NCBI GenBank assembly: GCA_944387075.1
Contig: CALXDO010000075.1
Coordinates: forward strand, 1 to 40,885
Reading direction: 5' to 3'
Length of the DNA stretch: 40,885 nt
Source: an uncultured Oscillospiraceae bacterium
GTDB lineage: Bacteria; Bacillota; Clostridia; Oscillospirales; Oscillospiraceae
Positions within the stretch are counted from its first letter, which is position 1; each line of letters begins with the position of its first letter. This document shows positions 25,293 to 33,203 of this stretch, piece after piece. The position numbers and the translations under genes are program-made. A model generated the notes under the pieces. That model made no database searches. It worked only from the letters and a program-made list of their open reading frames with translations, and was not told the DNA's origin.

Positions 25293-26389
25293 GCCTGCAT
25301 CCGCCCCCACAGATTCATGGCAGATTCTATCACCTTGTCCATGTCATAATACTTGTACTCGCCCAGCCGTCCGCCGAAGATGACGTGGCTTTCCTGCGCC
25401 GCTTTCTGGGCATACTGCTGGTAGAGAGCCTGGTTTTTCTCGTCGTTGACCGGATAATAAGGCTCCATCCCCTCCTGCCAATCGGTGGAATATTCCCTAG
25501 AGATGACAGTTTTGGGCTGGGTGCCAAACTCAAAGTGCTTGTGCTCAATGATACGGGTGTATGGGGTCTCCCGGTCGGTGTAGTTGACCACGGCCACGCC
25601 CTGGTAGTTGTCCGTGTCCAGTACCTCGGTTTCAAAGCGGACGGTGCGGTACTCCAGCTTGCCGAAGCAGTAGTCATAGTAGGCGTCAATGGCACCGGTG
25701 TAGATGATGGTCTCCCCCATGGCCTCATACTTGGCCCGATTCTGGAGGAAGTCCACCCCCAGCTCCACATCCGCCCCTTCAAAGAGCTTGTCCACCAGCA
25801 CATTGTAGCCCCCGATGGGAATGCCCTGGTAGGCGTCGTTGAAGTAGTTGTTGTCGTAGGTAAAGCGCACCGGCAGACGCTTGATGATGAAGCTGGGCAG
25901 CTCCTTGCAGTCCCGGCCCCACTGCTTTTCCGTGTAGCCCTTGACCAGCTTTTGATAGATGTCTGTGCCCACCAGGCTGATGGCCTGCTCCTCCAGGTTG
26001 CGGGGCTCTCCCTGGATGAGTGCACGCTGCGCGTCAATCTTTTCCTTGGCCTCCTGAGGGGTTCGCACGCCCCACATTTTGCTGAACGTGTTCATGTTAA
26101 AGGGCATGTTGTAAATTTCCCCCTTGTAGTTGGCAATGGGGGAGTTAGTATAGCGATTGAACTCCACCAGAGAGTTGACAAAGTTCCACACCTTCTTGTT
26201 GCTGGTGTGGAAGATATGGGCACCGTACTTGTGGACGTGGATACCCTCCACGTCCTCACAGTACACATTGCCGCCCATATGGTCCCGCCGCTCCAGCACC
26301 AGGCACTTCTTGCCCTGCTGGCGAGCCAGATAGTTGATGACGCCGGAGAACAGTCCGCCGCCCACCAAGATGTAGTCATACTGTTTCAT
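25289..26389 (-). CDS. glf: UDP-galactopyranose mutase
   Basis: This is a 366-aa flavoenzyme that interconverts UDP-galactopyranose and UDP-galactofuranose. It has the N-terminal FAD motif VGGGLFSG, ERRDHMGGNVYCE, the HKYGAHIFHT block, YTEKQWG, and the C-terminal GRLGEYKYYDMD. Its presence predicts galactofuranose in the exported glycan. The ATG at 26389 has GGAG upstream; a longer in-frame start inside the previous gene was rejected. It lies between the priming transferase and the DUF4422 gene. Confidence 0.97.
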   Translation of the reverse strand: MKQYDYILVGGGLFSGVINYLARQQGKKCLVLERRDHMGGNVYCEDVEGIHVHKYGAHIFHTSNKKVWNFVNSLVEFNRYTNSPIANYKGEIYNMPFNMNTFSKMWGVRTPQEAKEKIDAQRALIQGEPRNLEEQAISLVGTDIYQKLVKGYTEKQWGRDCKELPSFIIKRLPVRFTYDNNYFNDAYQGIPIGGYNVLVDKLFEGADVELGVDFLQNRAKYEAMGETIIYTGAIDAYYDYCFGKLEYRTVRFETEVLDTDNYQGVAVVNYTDRETPYTRIIEHKHFEFGTQPKTVISREYSTDWQEGMEPYYPVNDEKNQALYQQYAQKAAQESHVIFGGRLGEYKYYDMDKVIESAMNLWGRMQA

Positions 26390-26402
26390 GCGTGATACAC
26401 TC

Positions 26403-27821
26403 CTATTTTGCTCCAACTTTTTTGAAGATGACAACCACAGTTTTCAACAGGATTTTGGCATCCAGCTGCAAGTTCCAGTTGTCGATATACTCCACGTCCA
26501 GGCGCACCACTTCCTCGAAGTCCTCGATGTCGCTTCGTCCGCTCACCTGCCACAGGCCGGTAAGGCCCGGCTTCATGCTCAGTCTGCGCTTGTGCCGGGG
26601 TTCGTAGTGCTTAAACTCCTCCACCGTGGGAGGCCGGGTGCCCACCAGGCTCATTTCTCCTTTGAGAATGTTCCAGAACTGGGGCAATTCGTCAATGCTG
26701 GTGGACCGGATAAACTTGCCCACCTTCGTTACGCGGGGGTCGTCGGTCATCTTGAACATCTGACCCTTCATCTCGTTTTGATCCATCAGTTCCGCCTTAC
26801 GTGCCTCCGCATCTTGATACATGGAGCGGAATTTATAAATGTAGAAATAACGTCCATTCTTCCCCACCCGCTTCTGACGGAACAGCGCCGGGCCGGGCGA
26901 TTCCAGCTTGATGGCGGGAACCACAAAAATGGACACCACGGCGGTGATAACCAGTCCCACCAGAGCGCCCAAAATATCAATGACCCGCTTCATCAGCAGC
27001 TTGTTATAATCGAAAAAGCGGGGCGCAAAGCTGACCACCGGCACATCGCCCAGCATGTCAATGCACCGGCTGTATCCCTCTTTTCCCTCCAGCATGTTAA
27101 TGTTGAGCTTGACGGGAATGCCCATCTCCTCAAAGCCCTCAATATACTCCCCCAGCGATTGACCGCTGGCATAGGGTACATTTATGTAGACCACATCCAC
27201 CACTTCCCGGCGTGGGTCCTCCATCAGGTCCTCCAACGCGGCCACCACCGGGTAGCCCTCAACCTTCCTTCCACGCATATCCTGGTCCACAATGGCGATG
27301 CGCAGGGTCATACGCTCCAGTTCCTCTCCACTTTTCAGCTGGGCCAGAATATCCTCCACCCGATCCCAGGTGGTCACCAGATACATGTGCTGCTTTTCTC
27401 CCATAGCCCGGCGCTTCCTGGCGATTTTTTTCACCAACATATGCCCCAGGCACATGAGAATCATGTTGCTCAGCACCGTCACCGCCCACACGGTACGGGT
27501 TAGGTACTCCAGCTTGTGCGCGGCGAAGAACACCAGGGCGATGACCCCGGCCACAAAGGCGCTGACTTTTACGATATATACCAGTTCTTCATATCCGTCC
27601 CGGCGCCCAAAGTCCTGGTTGGCGTTAAAAAAGACGTAAACGCAAAAGTATGTGACCAAAACCAACCATAGATTGGCAATCACCCCATTCATGGTGGGAT
27701 TCACAGGGTCCGGCCGAAACTCCAGCCGCACCATACTGGCAAATAAAAATGCCGCAACCAGGCAGATTGCATCCACCAAGATGAGCAGAGAATTTTGAAA
27801 CTTCTGCTTTTGCTGAAACAC
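26403..27821 (-). CDS. polyprenyl-phosphate sugar phosphotransferase (priming enzyme, WbaP/CpsE type)
   Basis: This is a 472-aa initiating enzyme that moves a sugar-1-phosphate to undecaprenyl phosphate. It has four N-terminal transmembrane helices, a soluble CoA-binding-like middle domain (about 140-260), a further membrane helix (KRVIDILGALVGLVITAVV) and the catalytic PFRQKRVG/YKFRSM, TSIDELPQFWNIL and KPGLTGLWQVSGR blocks. I chose the GTG start at 27821, because AGGAGG lies 7 nt upstream of it; an ATG at 27842 would put that Shine-Dalgarno inside the coding region. It is the first gene of the large operon. The sugar (Glc, Gal or other) is not determined. Confidence 0.92.
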   Translation of the reverse strand: MFQQKQKFQNSLLILVDAICLVAAFLFASMVRLEFRPDPVNPTMNGVIANLWLVLVTYFCVYVFFNANQDFGRRDGYEELVYIVKVSAFVAGVIALVFFAAHKLEYLTRTVWAVTVLSNMILMCLGHMLVKKIARKRRAMGEKQHMYLVTTWDRVEDILAQLKSGEELERMTLRIAIVDQDMRGRKVEGYPVVAALEDLMEDPRREVVDVVYINVPYASGQSLGEYIEGFEEMGIPVKLNINMLEGKEGYSRCIDMLGDVPVVSFAPRFFDYNKLLMKRVIDILGALVGLVITAVVSIFVVPAIKLESPGPALFRQKRVGKNGRYFYIYKFRSMYQDAEARKAELMDQNEMKGQMFKMTDDPRVTKVGKFIRSTSIDELPQFWNILKGEMSLVGTRPPTVEEFKHYEPRHKRRLSMKPGLTGLWQVSGRSDIEDFEEVVRLDVEYIDNWNLQLDAKILLKTVVVIFKKVGAK

Positions 27822-27865
27822 TGCAGAACCTCCTCGTGACATGTCTTTCTCATGTATTGACCATC

Positions 27866-27894
27866 ATCATACCACATTCCATTTCGTTCTACAA
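27866..27894 (-). promoter_or_regulatory. sigma-A promoter of the main glycan operon
   Basis: The minus strand has TTGTAG (27894-27889), 17 nt, then TATGAT (27871-27866) with an extended TGG, about 45 nt upstream of the GTG start. Confidence 0.6.
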
Positions 27895-27973
27895 CCAATG
27901 AATGTTTCTATATCGTAATTCTTAAGATTCTCTTGAAATCAACCGCTTCACTCTTTCCTTCTCACGTAACCCG

Positions 27974-27982
27974 TGATATAAT
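27974..27982 (+). promoter_or_regulatory. extended -10 promoter of the divergent GT4/WcaJ pair
   Basis: TGATATAAT, an extended -10, lies about 70 nt upstream of the GT4 start. No convincing -35 is found at 17 nt, so an activator may be needed. Confidence 0.5.
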
Positions 27983-28051
27983 ACACGGCGTATTACAATT
28001 CTTGCAAAATCCTCCGGTTTATCACGATTTTACCTCCAGGGAGCGTTGACT

Positions 28052-29179
28052 ATGGGACGTATTCTGTTTGTGGCATCCACGTTTTCTCACATCCGAAACT
28101 TTCACCGCCCGTACCTGAGCGCCTTCGCAGAGCGCGGCTGGCAGGTGGATGTGGCCTGTGGAGGGAGTTCCATGAACATTCCGGAAGCCCATCATCTTTA
28201 TCCCATTTCTCTGGAAAAAAGTATGACCTCTCCCCGCAACTGGACGGCAACCCGACAGCTGCGCCGCTTGATGCGAGAAAACCGGTATGACCTCATCAGC
28301 TGCCACACCGCCCTGGCTTCTTTTTTTGCTCGGCTGGCGGTAATGGGACTCTCCCACCGTCCTCAAGTGGCATGCACCTGTCATGGGTATCTGTTCGACC
28401 AGAACACCCCTGCTCTCAAACGGCTGGTACTCAGTGCAGCGGAGCGACTCACCGCGCCGGTCACTGACCTTCTCATGACCATGAACCAATGGGACACCCA
28501 ATACGCCGTTGCCCACAAGCTGGGCAAGCAGGTGGTGTACATCCCCGGCATGGGTCTGGATCCCCGAAAACTGCCCAGTGCAACGCCCCAGCAAGTCCAG
28601 CAGCTGCGCCAGGAACTGGAACTCCCCCCCGATGCCTTTGTACTGCTCTTTGCCGGCGAGTTTTCCCCCCGCAAAAGCCAATCTGTTCTCTTGCATGCCC
28701 TCTCTCAGCTTCCGCAGAAAGTATATCTGCTCCTCCCTGGTCAAGGCAGCGAGCTGGACGCGTGCAAGCATCTGGCCCAATCTTTGGGCGTTGCCGGCCG
28801 TGTGCGGTTTCCCGGACAGGTTTCGGACATGTCGGTGTGGTATGCCGCATGCGACGTGGTGGTGTCTGCCAGCCGCAGCGAGGGGCTGCCCTTCAATCTC
28901 ATGGAAGCTATGTTCTATGCACGCCCCATCGTGGCCAGTGACGTGAAGGGCCATCATGATCTTCTGGCCCAGCCGCAGGCGGGCCTGCTCTACCGCTATG
29001 GGGACGCCACTCCGTGTGCCCGCCACATCGTGCATCTCATGACACAACCAGAGGATGCCCAGCGGTTGGCCCATGCTGCCCAACAGGCCGTTACCCCCTA
29101 TCTTCTCCCCCAGGTGAAGGAACTCATCATGGATCACTATTGGGACCTCATCTCCCAGAAAGGGACTTTGACGCTATGA
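28052..29179 (+). CDS. family 4 (GT-B) glycosyltransferase
   Basis: This is a 375-aa GT-B enzyme: ILFVASTFSHIRNFHRPYLSAFAERGW, TCHGYLF, VYIPGMGLDPRKL, FAGEFSPRKSQSVLLHAL and ASRSEGLPFNLMEAMFYARPIVASD. The general form is that of EpsD/CapM-like transferases working close to the first sugar. The ATG at 28052 follows AGGGAG; a TTG two codons earlier is less likely. It is coupled (ATGA) to the downstream priming transferase, so the pair may start a short glycan or the repeat unit together. Confidence 0.9.
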   Translation: MGRILFVASTFSHIRNFHRPYLSAFAERGWQVDVACGGSSMNIPEAHHLYPISLEKSMTSPRNWTATRQLRRLMRENRYDLISCHTALASFFARLAVMGLSHRPQVACTCHGYLFDQNTPALKRLVLSAAERLTAPVTDLLMTMNQWDTQYAVAHKLGKQVVYIPGMGLDPRKLPSATPQQVQQLRQELELPPDAFVLLFAGEFSPRKSQSVLLHALSQLPQKVYLLLPGQGSELDACKHLAQSLGVAGRVRFPGQVSDMSVWYAACDVVVSASRSEGLPFNLMEAMFYARPIVASDVKGHHDLLAQPQAGLLYRYGDATPCARHIVHLMTQPEDAQRLAHAAQQAVTPYLLPQVKELIMDHYWDLISQKGTLTL

Positions 29180-30558
29180 TTAAGGAAAACCAACGCACCT
29201 TAAATTACATCAACATCGCCCTGGATGCCATCCTCATTTTTCTCTCTATGCCCGTTGCTTACGCAGCGCGGTTTCTTCTTTTCCCCTTTGATGACCGCGG
29301 CATTACCCTACCCTACTACCTGATTCTCACCTTGTTCCTGCTGCCCATCTTTCTGCTCACGCTGGCGGCGCTGAACCTCTACGAGTCTCAACGCTCCCGA
29401 CGACTCTATTGGGAAGTAGGACGGCTGTTTTGGGCCTGTACCATCAACTTTGTGGTGCTGCAAACCATTCTCTTCCTCATCAAGCAGTTCTATTTTTCCC
29501 GTCTGACCTTTGTTCTTTACTTTATTTTGGTGTTTGTGGTGCTCAGCGGCAAACGTCTGGTGCTGCGTCTGTGCCTGCGCCGGTTCCGCAAGCTGGGCTA
29601 CAACCAAAAGCATGTCCTACTGGTGGGCAGCGGCCCCATGGCCCAACGCTACATTCAGGCCATCCACGATGACCCTAACCTGGGCTACCTCATTGATGGG
29701 TACCTTTCCCCCGGCGATACCATCCCCGACTTAGGTTACCTGGGCACGTTGGACGATTTGGCCTATGTGCTCAGCCGCTACCAGCCGGACGAGGTAGTCA
29801 CTGCCCTGTCCCCCCAGGAGTTTGAGCGCACCCCCCATATCATTGAGTGCTGTGAAAAAGAGGGCGTCAAGCTGTCCATCATCCCCTTCTACCTCCAATA
29901 CATGCCCTCCAACCCCCAATTTGACAACATCAATGGGGTTCCGATCATGAACATCCGCCGCATTCCTCTGGACAACATCGCCCATGCCATGGCCAAACGC
30001 ACCATGGACATCGTGGGATCGCTCTGTCTCATCCTCCTCACCTCTCCCATCATGCTCATTGCCGCTTTGGGGGTGCGTCTCTCCTCCCCCGGCCCCATTA
30101 TCTTCCGCCAAGAGCGAGTTGGCCTGCACAACAAGCCCTTTCCCATGTACAAGTTCCGCTCCATGCGGGTCAATGCCGCTCAGGACACCGGATGGAGCCG
30201 CAACCAAGACCCACGCAAAACCAAATTTGGGGCCATCATCCGCAAACTGTCCATTGACGAACTGCCCCAACTGTTCAACGTGCTGAAAGGCGATATGAGT
30301 CTGGTGGGGCCCCGTCCGGAAATCCCCCACTTTGTGGAGCAGTTCAAAGATGAAATTCCCCTCTACATGGTCAAGCATCAGGTGCGCCCTGGGATCACCG
30401 GCTGGGCGCAAATCAACGGCCTGAGGGGGGACACCTCCATTGTCGATCGCATCCGCTACGACATCTACTATATCGAAAACTGGAGCATCTTTTTTGACCT
30501 TAAAATTCTCCTCATGACCCCCTTGAAAGGGATTGTCAATCAGGAAAAACTGAAATAG
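29176..30558 (+). CDS. second polyprenyl-phosphate sugar phosphotransferase (WcaJ type)
   Basis: This is a 460-aa WcaJ-like priming enzyme with four N-terminal transmembrane helices, a Rossmann-like middle domain (VLLVGSGPMAQRYIQAI) and the catalytic region FRQERVGLHNKPFPMYKFRSM, LSIDELPQLFNVLKGDMSLVGPRPE, RPGITGWAQINGLRG. It probably loads glucose-1-phosphate on undecaprenyl phosphate. The ATG at 29176 overlaps the GT4 stop (ATGA), which decides the start over a longer in-frame extension. It is an independent second initiator next to the 26.4-27.8 kb enzyme, of a different subtype. Confidence 0.92.
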   Translation: MIKENQRTLNYINIALDAILIFLSMPVAYAARFLLFPFDDRGITLPYYLILTLFLLPIFLLTLAALNLYESQRSRRLYWEVGRLFWACTINFVVLQTILFLIKQFYFSRLTFVLYFILVFVVLSGKRLVLRLCLRRFRKLGYNQKHVLLVGSGPMAQRYIQAIHDDPNLGYLIDGYLSPGDTIPDLGYLGTLDDLAYVLSRYQPDEVVTALSPQEFERTPHIIECCEKEGVKLSIIPFYLQYMPSNPQFDNINGVPIMNIRRIPLDNIAHAMAKRTMDIVGSLCLILLTSPIMLIAALGVRLSSPGPIIFRQERVGLHNKPFPMYKFRSMRVNAAQDTGWSRNQDPRKTKFGAIIRKLSIDELPQLFNVLKGDMSLVGPRPEIPHFVEQFKDEIPLYMVKHQVRPGITGWAQINGLRGDTSIVDRIRYDIYYIENWSIFFDLKILLMTPLKGIVNQEKLK

Positions 30559-30574
30559 CCTGCCTCCCTCCGGC

Positions 30575-30603
30575 TTGCCCTGCTGTCAAAATTATGCTAT
30601 ACT
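30575..30603 (+). promoter_or_regulatory. sigma-A promoter of the DtxR-like regulator
   Basis: TTGCCC (30575-30580), 17 nt, then TATACT (30598-30603) with an extended TGC. It lies about 60 nt upstream of the regulator ATG. Confidence 0.6.
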
Positions 30604-30664
30604 GGTCAAACAGCATACAAAAATCACCGCCGGAAATACGGCGCAGAAAAGACGGTGAATTTAT

Positions 30665-31030
30665 ATGGAAATCCATGAATCTGCGGAAAATTATCTAGAG
30701 GCCATTCTGGCGCTCAGCGAGAAGGGTTCAGTGCGCTCCATTGATGTGGCGCAATACCTGGGCTTCTCCAAACCCAGTGTCAGCCGTGCCATGAGTCTGC
30801 TGCGGGACAACGGCTATGTGGTCATGGACGAGAACAGCTTTCTCATCCTCACCCCTGCCGGGCAGGAAATTGCCGAGACCATCTACGAGCGGCACCGCCT
30901 GCTCACCCAGTGGCTGACCTGGCTGGGCGTCCCCCCGGACATTGCCGCGGAGGATGCCTGCAAGATTGAGCACGACCTGAGTGCCGAGACCTTCCAGGCC
31001 CTGAAAGATCACATCGCCAAGCACTCATAA
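30665..31030 (+). CDS. DtxR/MntR-family metal-dependent regulator (short form)
   Basis: This is a 121-aa winged-helix regulator (DNA-binding 1-62, recognition helix around FSKPSVSRAMSLL) with a short dimerisation helix region. The metal-site segment EDACKIEHDLS keeps the Cys-Glu-His set that corresponds to DtxR C102/E105/H106, and a RHR motif provides a further His. The residue matching MntR D8 is Asn, and the residue matching DtxR E83 is Thr, so the metal site may differ from both. There is no SH3-like C-terminal domain, as in MntR. It is monocistronic with its own promoter and terminator; the target genes are not seen here. Confidence 0.85.
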   Translation: MEIHESAENYLEAILALSEKGSVRSIDVAQYLGFSKPSVSRAMSLLRDNGYVVMDENSFLILTPAGQEIAETIYERHRLLTQWLTWLGVPPDIAAEDACKIEHDLSAETFQALKDHIAKHS

Positions 31031-31044
31031 CGCAATCCGTGATC

Positions 31045-31091
31045 AAAAAGATCCGGGTCTCGACTTTCTCCGCCGAGACCCGGATCTTTTT
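31045..31091. terminator. bidirectional terminator of regulator and zinc-ribbon gene
   Basis: A perfect 18-nt inverted repeat (31045-31062 with 31074-31091, 11-nt loop) has an A run on one side and a T run on the other, so it works both ways. It touches the stop codon of the minus-strand gene. Confidence 0.92.
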
Positions 31092-31395
31092 ACACTTCTT
31101 CTGGAAAAGCTGCTTGCATCAGCTCCCGGGCCAACTCCAGGTGGCAAAAGGGGACATAGATACACTGGCGGCTTAGCTCGCCGCCCCGCATCACCCACAC
31201 CACATCCATAGAGTCATGGCTGATCGGGTGTACTCCGTTGTCCTCGAGAATTTCTTGGAGCAGTTGGGCCCACATATCCTCTTTTTCCACCAAAAAACAG
31301 TAGTCATCCCCCCGCACCGGACGCACCTTGGACTGACCACACACGGGGCATTGCTCCCCTTGCACCGCAACATGGCAGCGCTCACAATAGTTCAT
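31090..31395 (-). CDS. small zinc-ribbon protein of unknown function
   Basis: This is a 101-aa protein. The N-terminus has two CxxC pairs (CERC and CPVC) typical of a zinc ribbon. The rest (CFLVEKEDMWAQLLQEILEDNGV, YVPFCHLELARELMQAA) resembles the short DUF2007-like alpha/beta domains of clostridial proteins. Shine-Dalgarno AAAGGAG is present. It is the third gene after asparaginase and O-acetyltransferase, but I cannot assign a role; the DUF2007 likeness is an impression rather than a firm match. Confidence 0.75.
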   Translation of the reverse strand: MNYCERCHVAVQGEQCPVCGQSKVRPVRGDDYCFLVEKEDMWAQLLQEILEDNGVHPISHDSMDVVWVMRGGELSRQCIYVPFCHLELARELMQAAFPEEV

Positions 31396-31448
31396 ATCTG
31401 TGCTCCTTTCCTTGCCTCCCTACCGGAAGGGTTTCTGACGCTCGTTTC

Positions 31449-32042
31449 TTACCGCTCCATCTGGGCCTTCCAGGCCACCCGATCCTGGGGGGCAATCTCC
31501 CGCAGCACCCGGGCAGGGTTGCCTGCAACGATGGTATTGGGGGGGACATCCCGGGTGACCACGCTGCCTGCCCCTACCACGGCCCCATCGCCGATGGTAA
31601 CCCCCAGCAAGATCACACAGCTGCCCCCAATCCATACATCCTTGCCGATGTGCACTTCCGCCCCGTATTCCCAGGCAGTGGCCCGGTCCTCCGGCGCGAT
31701 GGGATGCCCGGCAGCGTAGACAGACACGTTGGGCCCGATGAGCGTGCGATCTCCGATGGTGACCTGGCACACATCCAAAACGGTAAAGTTGTAGTTGATG
31801 AACACATCCTTACCCACAAATATATGCTTGCCGTAGTCGCAGCGCAGAGGGGGAAGTACCGTGGTGTTTTCCCCCACACTGCCCAGCAGCTGCTCCAGCA
31901 GTCCACGCTGTTCGTCCCACTGCTGGGGCGGCAGTTGGTTGTACTGGTACAGCAGTTCCTGAGCCGCCATACGCGCCTCTTGTAGGCCATCCTGATTGGC
32001 CAGATAGGGCATTCCTGCCAGCATTCGCTCTCTATGATTCAT
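31449..32042 (-). CDS. sugar O-acetyltransferase (LacA/Maa family)
   Basis: This is a 197-aa left-handed beta-helix acetyltransferase. The N-terminal maltose acetyltransferase helix domain (RERMLAGMPY, ELLYQYNQL) is followed by hexapeptide repeats (FVGKDVFINYNFTVLDVCQVTIGDRTLIG, VWIGGSCVILLGVTIGDGAVVGAGSVVTRDVPP). The catalytic His lies in AAGHPI. It transfers acetyl from acetyl-CoA to a sugar hydroxyl. The start is 4 nt after the asparaginase stop. Confidence 0.93.
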   Translation of the reverse strand: MNHRERMLAGMPYLANQDGLQEARMAAQELLYQYNQLPPQQWDEQRGLLEQLLGSVGENTTVLPPLRCDYGKHIFVGKDVFINYNFTVLDVCQVTIGDRTLIGPNVSVYAAGHPIAPEDRATAWEYGAEVHIGKDVWIGGSCVILLGVTIGDGAVVGAGSVVTRDVPPNTIVAGNPARVLREIAPQDRVAWKAQMER

Positions 32043-32046
32043 CCTC

Positions 32047-33042
32047 TTACCCTTCCTTTCGCTCCCCCGCCAGACTGTGGGCGAAATAGTCCCGCACCTG
32101 CTCCGGGTCGTCGGTCTGTCCCAGCGCCCACATCAGTTTGGTCACCGCTGCCTCGGTGGTCATATCGTACCCCTGAATGACTCCCTCGGCCAAAGCCTTC
32201 TGCCCCGCCTGGTAGAGAGAAAAGTTGCTGCTCTCGTACAGGCACTGGCTGCACACCACCACAGACATCCCTGCCTGGGCCGCCTTTTGCAGCTTCTCAA
32301 TGAGATTTCGGCGGATGAAGTGGAGCCCTCCGGCACCGAACGCCTCAATGACCACCCCGCGGTAATGCATATCCAGGAGCATGTCAAAAATCTCTGGATT
32401 GAGACCTGGGGTGAGCTTGATGAGAAACACCTCCCGGCACAGCTGGTCCCGCAGACGGCATGGCCCCTTCACCGGTGGGATGGCATTCTCATCAATGGTG
32501 AGTCCTGAGCCGCTCACCCGCCCCACCAGGGGCCAGTTTACGCTCTCAAAGGCCCCAAAGTCGGTGGTGTGGGTTTTCACCGCCCGACAGCCTAAAATAA
32601 CCTTCCGGTCAAAGGCCACAAACACCCCCGGTTTGCCGGAAGCCGCCATGGCCAGGGCGGTGCGCAAATTGTCCAGTCCATCGGTGAGGGGATGCTCAAT
32701 AGGCAGCTGCGCCCCGGTGAGCACCACGGGAATGGGGATGTTGCGCACCATGTAGGACAGCACCGAGGCGGTGTAGGCCATGGTGTCGGTGCCGTGGGAG
32801 ATGACCACCCCGTCGTATTCCTCCCGAGCCTTATAGACGTGGGCGGCGATGAGCTTCCACTCCTCTGGCTGAATATTGGAGGAGTCCAGATGGAGGATGT
32901 CCTTGACTGTCATCTCATAGCTGCCAGCCAAGGTCCCCATGTAATGGGCCAGCATGTCCCCGTCCATACCGGGGGCCAGCCCCTCCTCCGTCATCCGGGA
33001 GGCAATGGTGCCTCCCGTGGTCAAAAGCAAAATTCGTTTCAT
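32047..33042 (-). CDS. ansA: type I L-asparaginase
   Basis: This is a 331-aa cytoplasmic asparaginase with the two nucleophile motifs LLTTGGTIAS and VISHGTDTMAYTA and the C-terminal region of the type I family. It hydrolyses asparagine to aspartate and ammonia. Length and motifs are normal. The promoter upstream is near consensus. It is the first gene of an operon with the O-acetyltransferase and the zinc-ribbon protein; the reason for this grouping is not clear. Confidence 0.95.
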   Translation of the reverse strand: MKRILLLTTGGTIASRMTEEGLAPGMDGDMLAHYMGTLAGSYEMTVKDILHLDSSNIQPEEWKLIAAHVYKAREEYDGVVISHGTDTMAYTASVLSYMVRNIPIPVVLTGAQLPIEHPLTDGLDNLRTALAMAASGKPGVFVAFDRKVILGCRAVKTHTTDFGAFESVNWPLVGRVSGSGLTIDENAIPPVKGPCRLRDQLCREVFLIKLTPGLNPEIFDMLLDMHYRGVVIEAFGAGGLHFIRRNLIEKLQKAAQAGMSVVVCSQCLYESSNFSLYQAGQKALAEGVIQGYDMTTEAAVTKLMWALGQTDDPEQVRDYFAHSLAGERKEG

Positions 33043-33077
33043 GTCTATCCCCCTGGGAATCTCTTTTTGTAAATTTC

Positions 33078-33106
33078 AGTATATCCAATTTGTTTCCCCA
33101 TTTCAA
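33078..33106 (-). promoter_or_regulatory. sigma-A promoter of ansA
   Basis: The minus strand has TTGAAA (33106-33101), 17 nt, then TATACT (33083-33078), about 36 nt upstream of the ATG. Confidence 0.75.
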
Positions 33107-33110
33107 GGGG

Positions 33111-33158
33111 ATTCTCCCCGTTGCCGGAAAGCCAATTCTCCCCGTTGCCGGAAAGCCA
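33111..33158. repeat. perfect 24-bp tandem repeat (2 copies) in the ansA-trxB-like intergenic region
   Basis: Two identical 24-bp units (33111-33134 and 33135-33158) contain CCCGTTGCCGG. The second copy supplies the -35 TTGCCG (33145-33150) of the promoter of the plus-strand flavoprotein gene. The first copy repeats the same hexamer 24 bp upstream. Confidence 0.95.
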
Positions 33159-33173
33159 ATTTCTTGGTATACT
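33145..33173 (+). promoter_or_regulatory. promoter of the TrxR-like gene
   Basis: TTGCCG (33145-33150), 17 nt, then TATACT (33168-33173) with extended TGG. The -35 lies within the second tandem repeat unit. Confidence 0.65.
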
Positions 33174-33203
33174 GTGAAAAAATAATAAGGAGGAACACGC
33201 TCT

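Noticed and set aside
28022..29137. 371-codon minus-strand frame
   Set aside because: It is antisense to a clear GT4 gene and covers the divergent promoter region.
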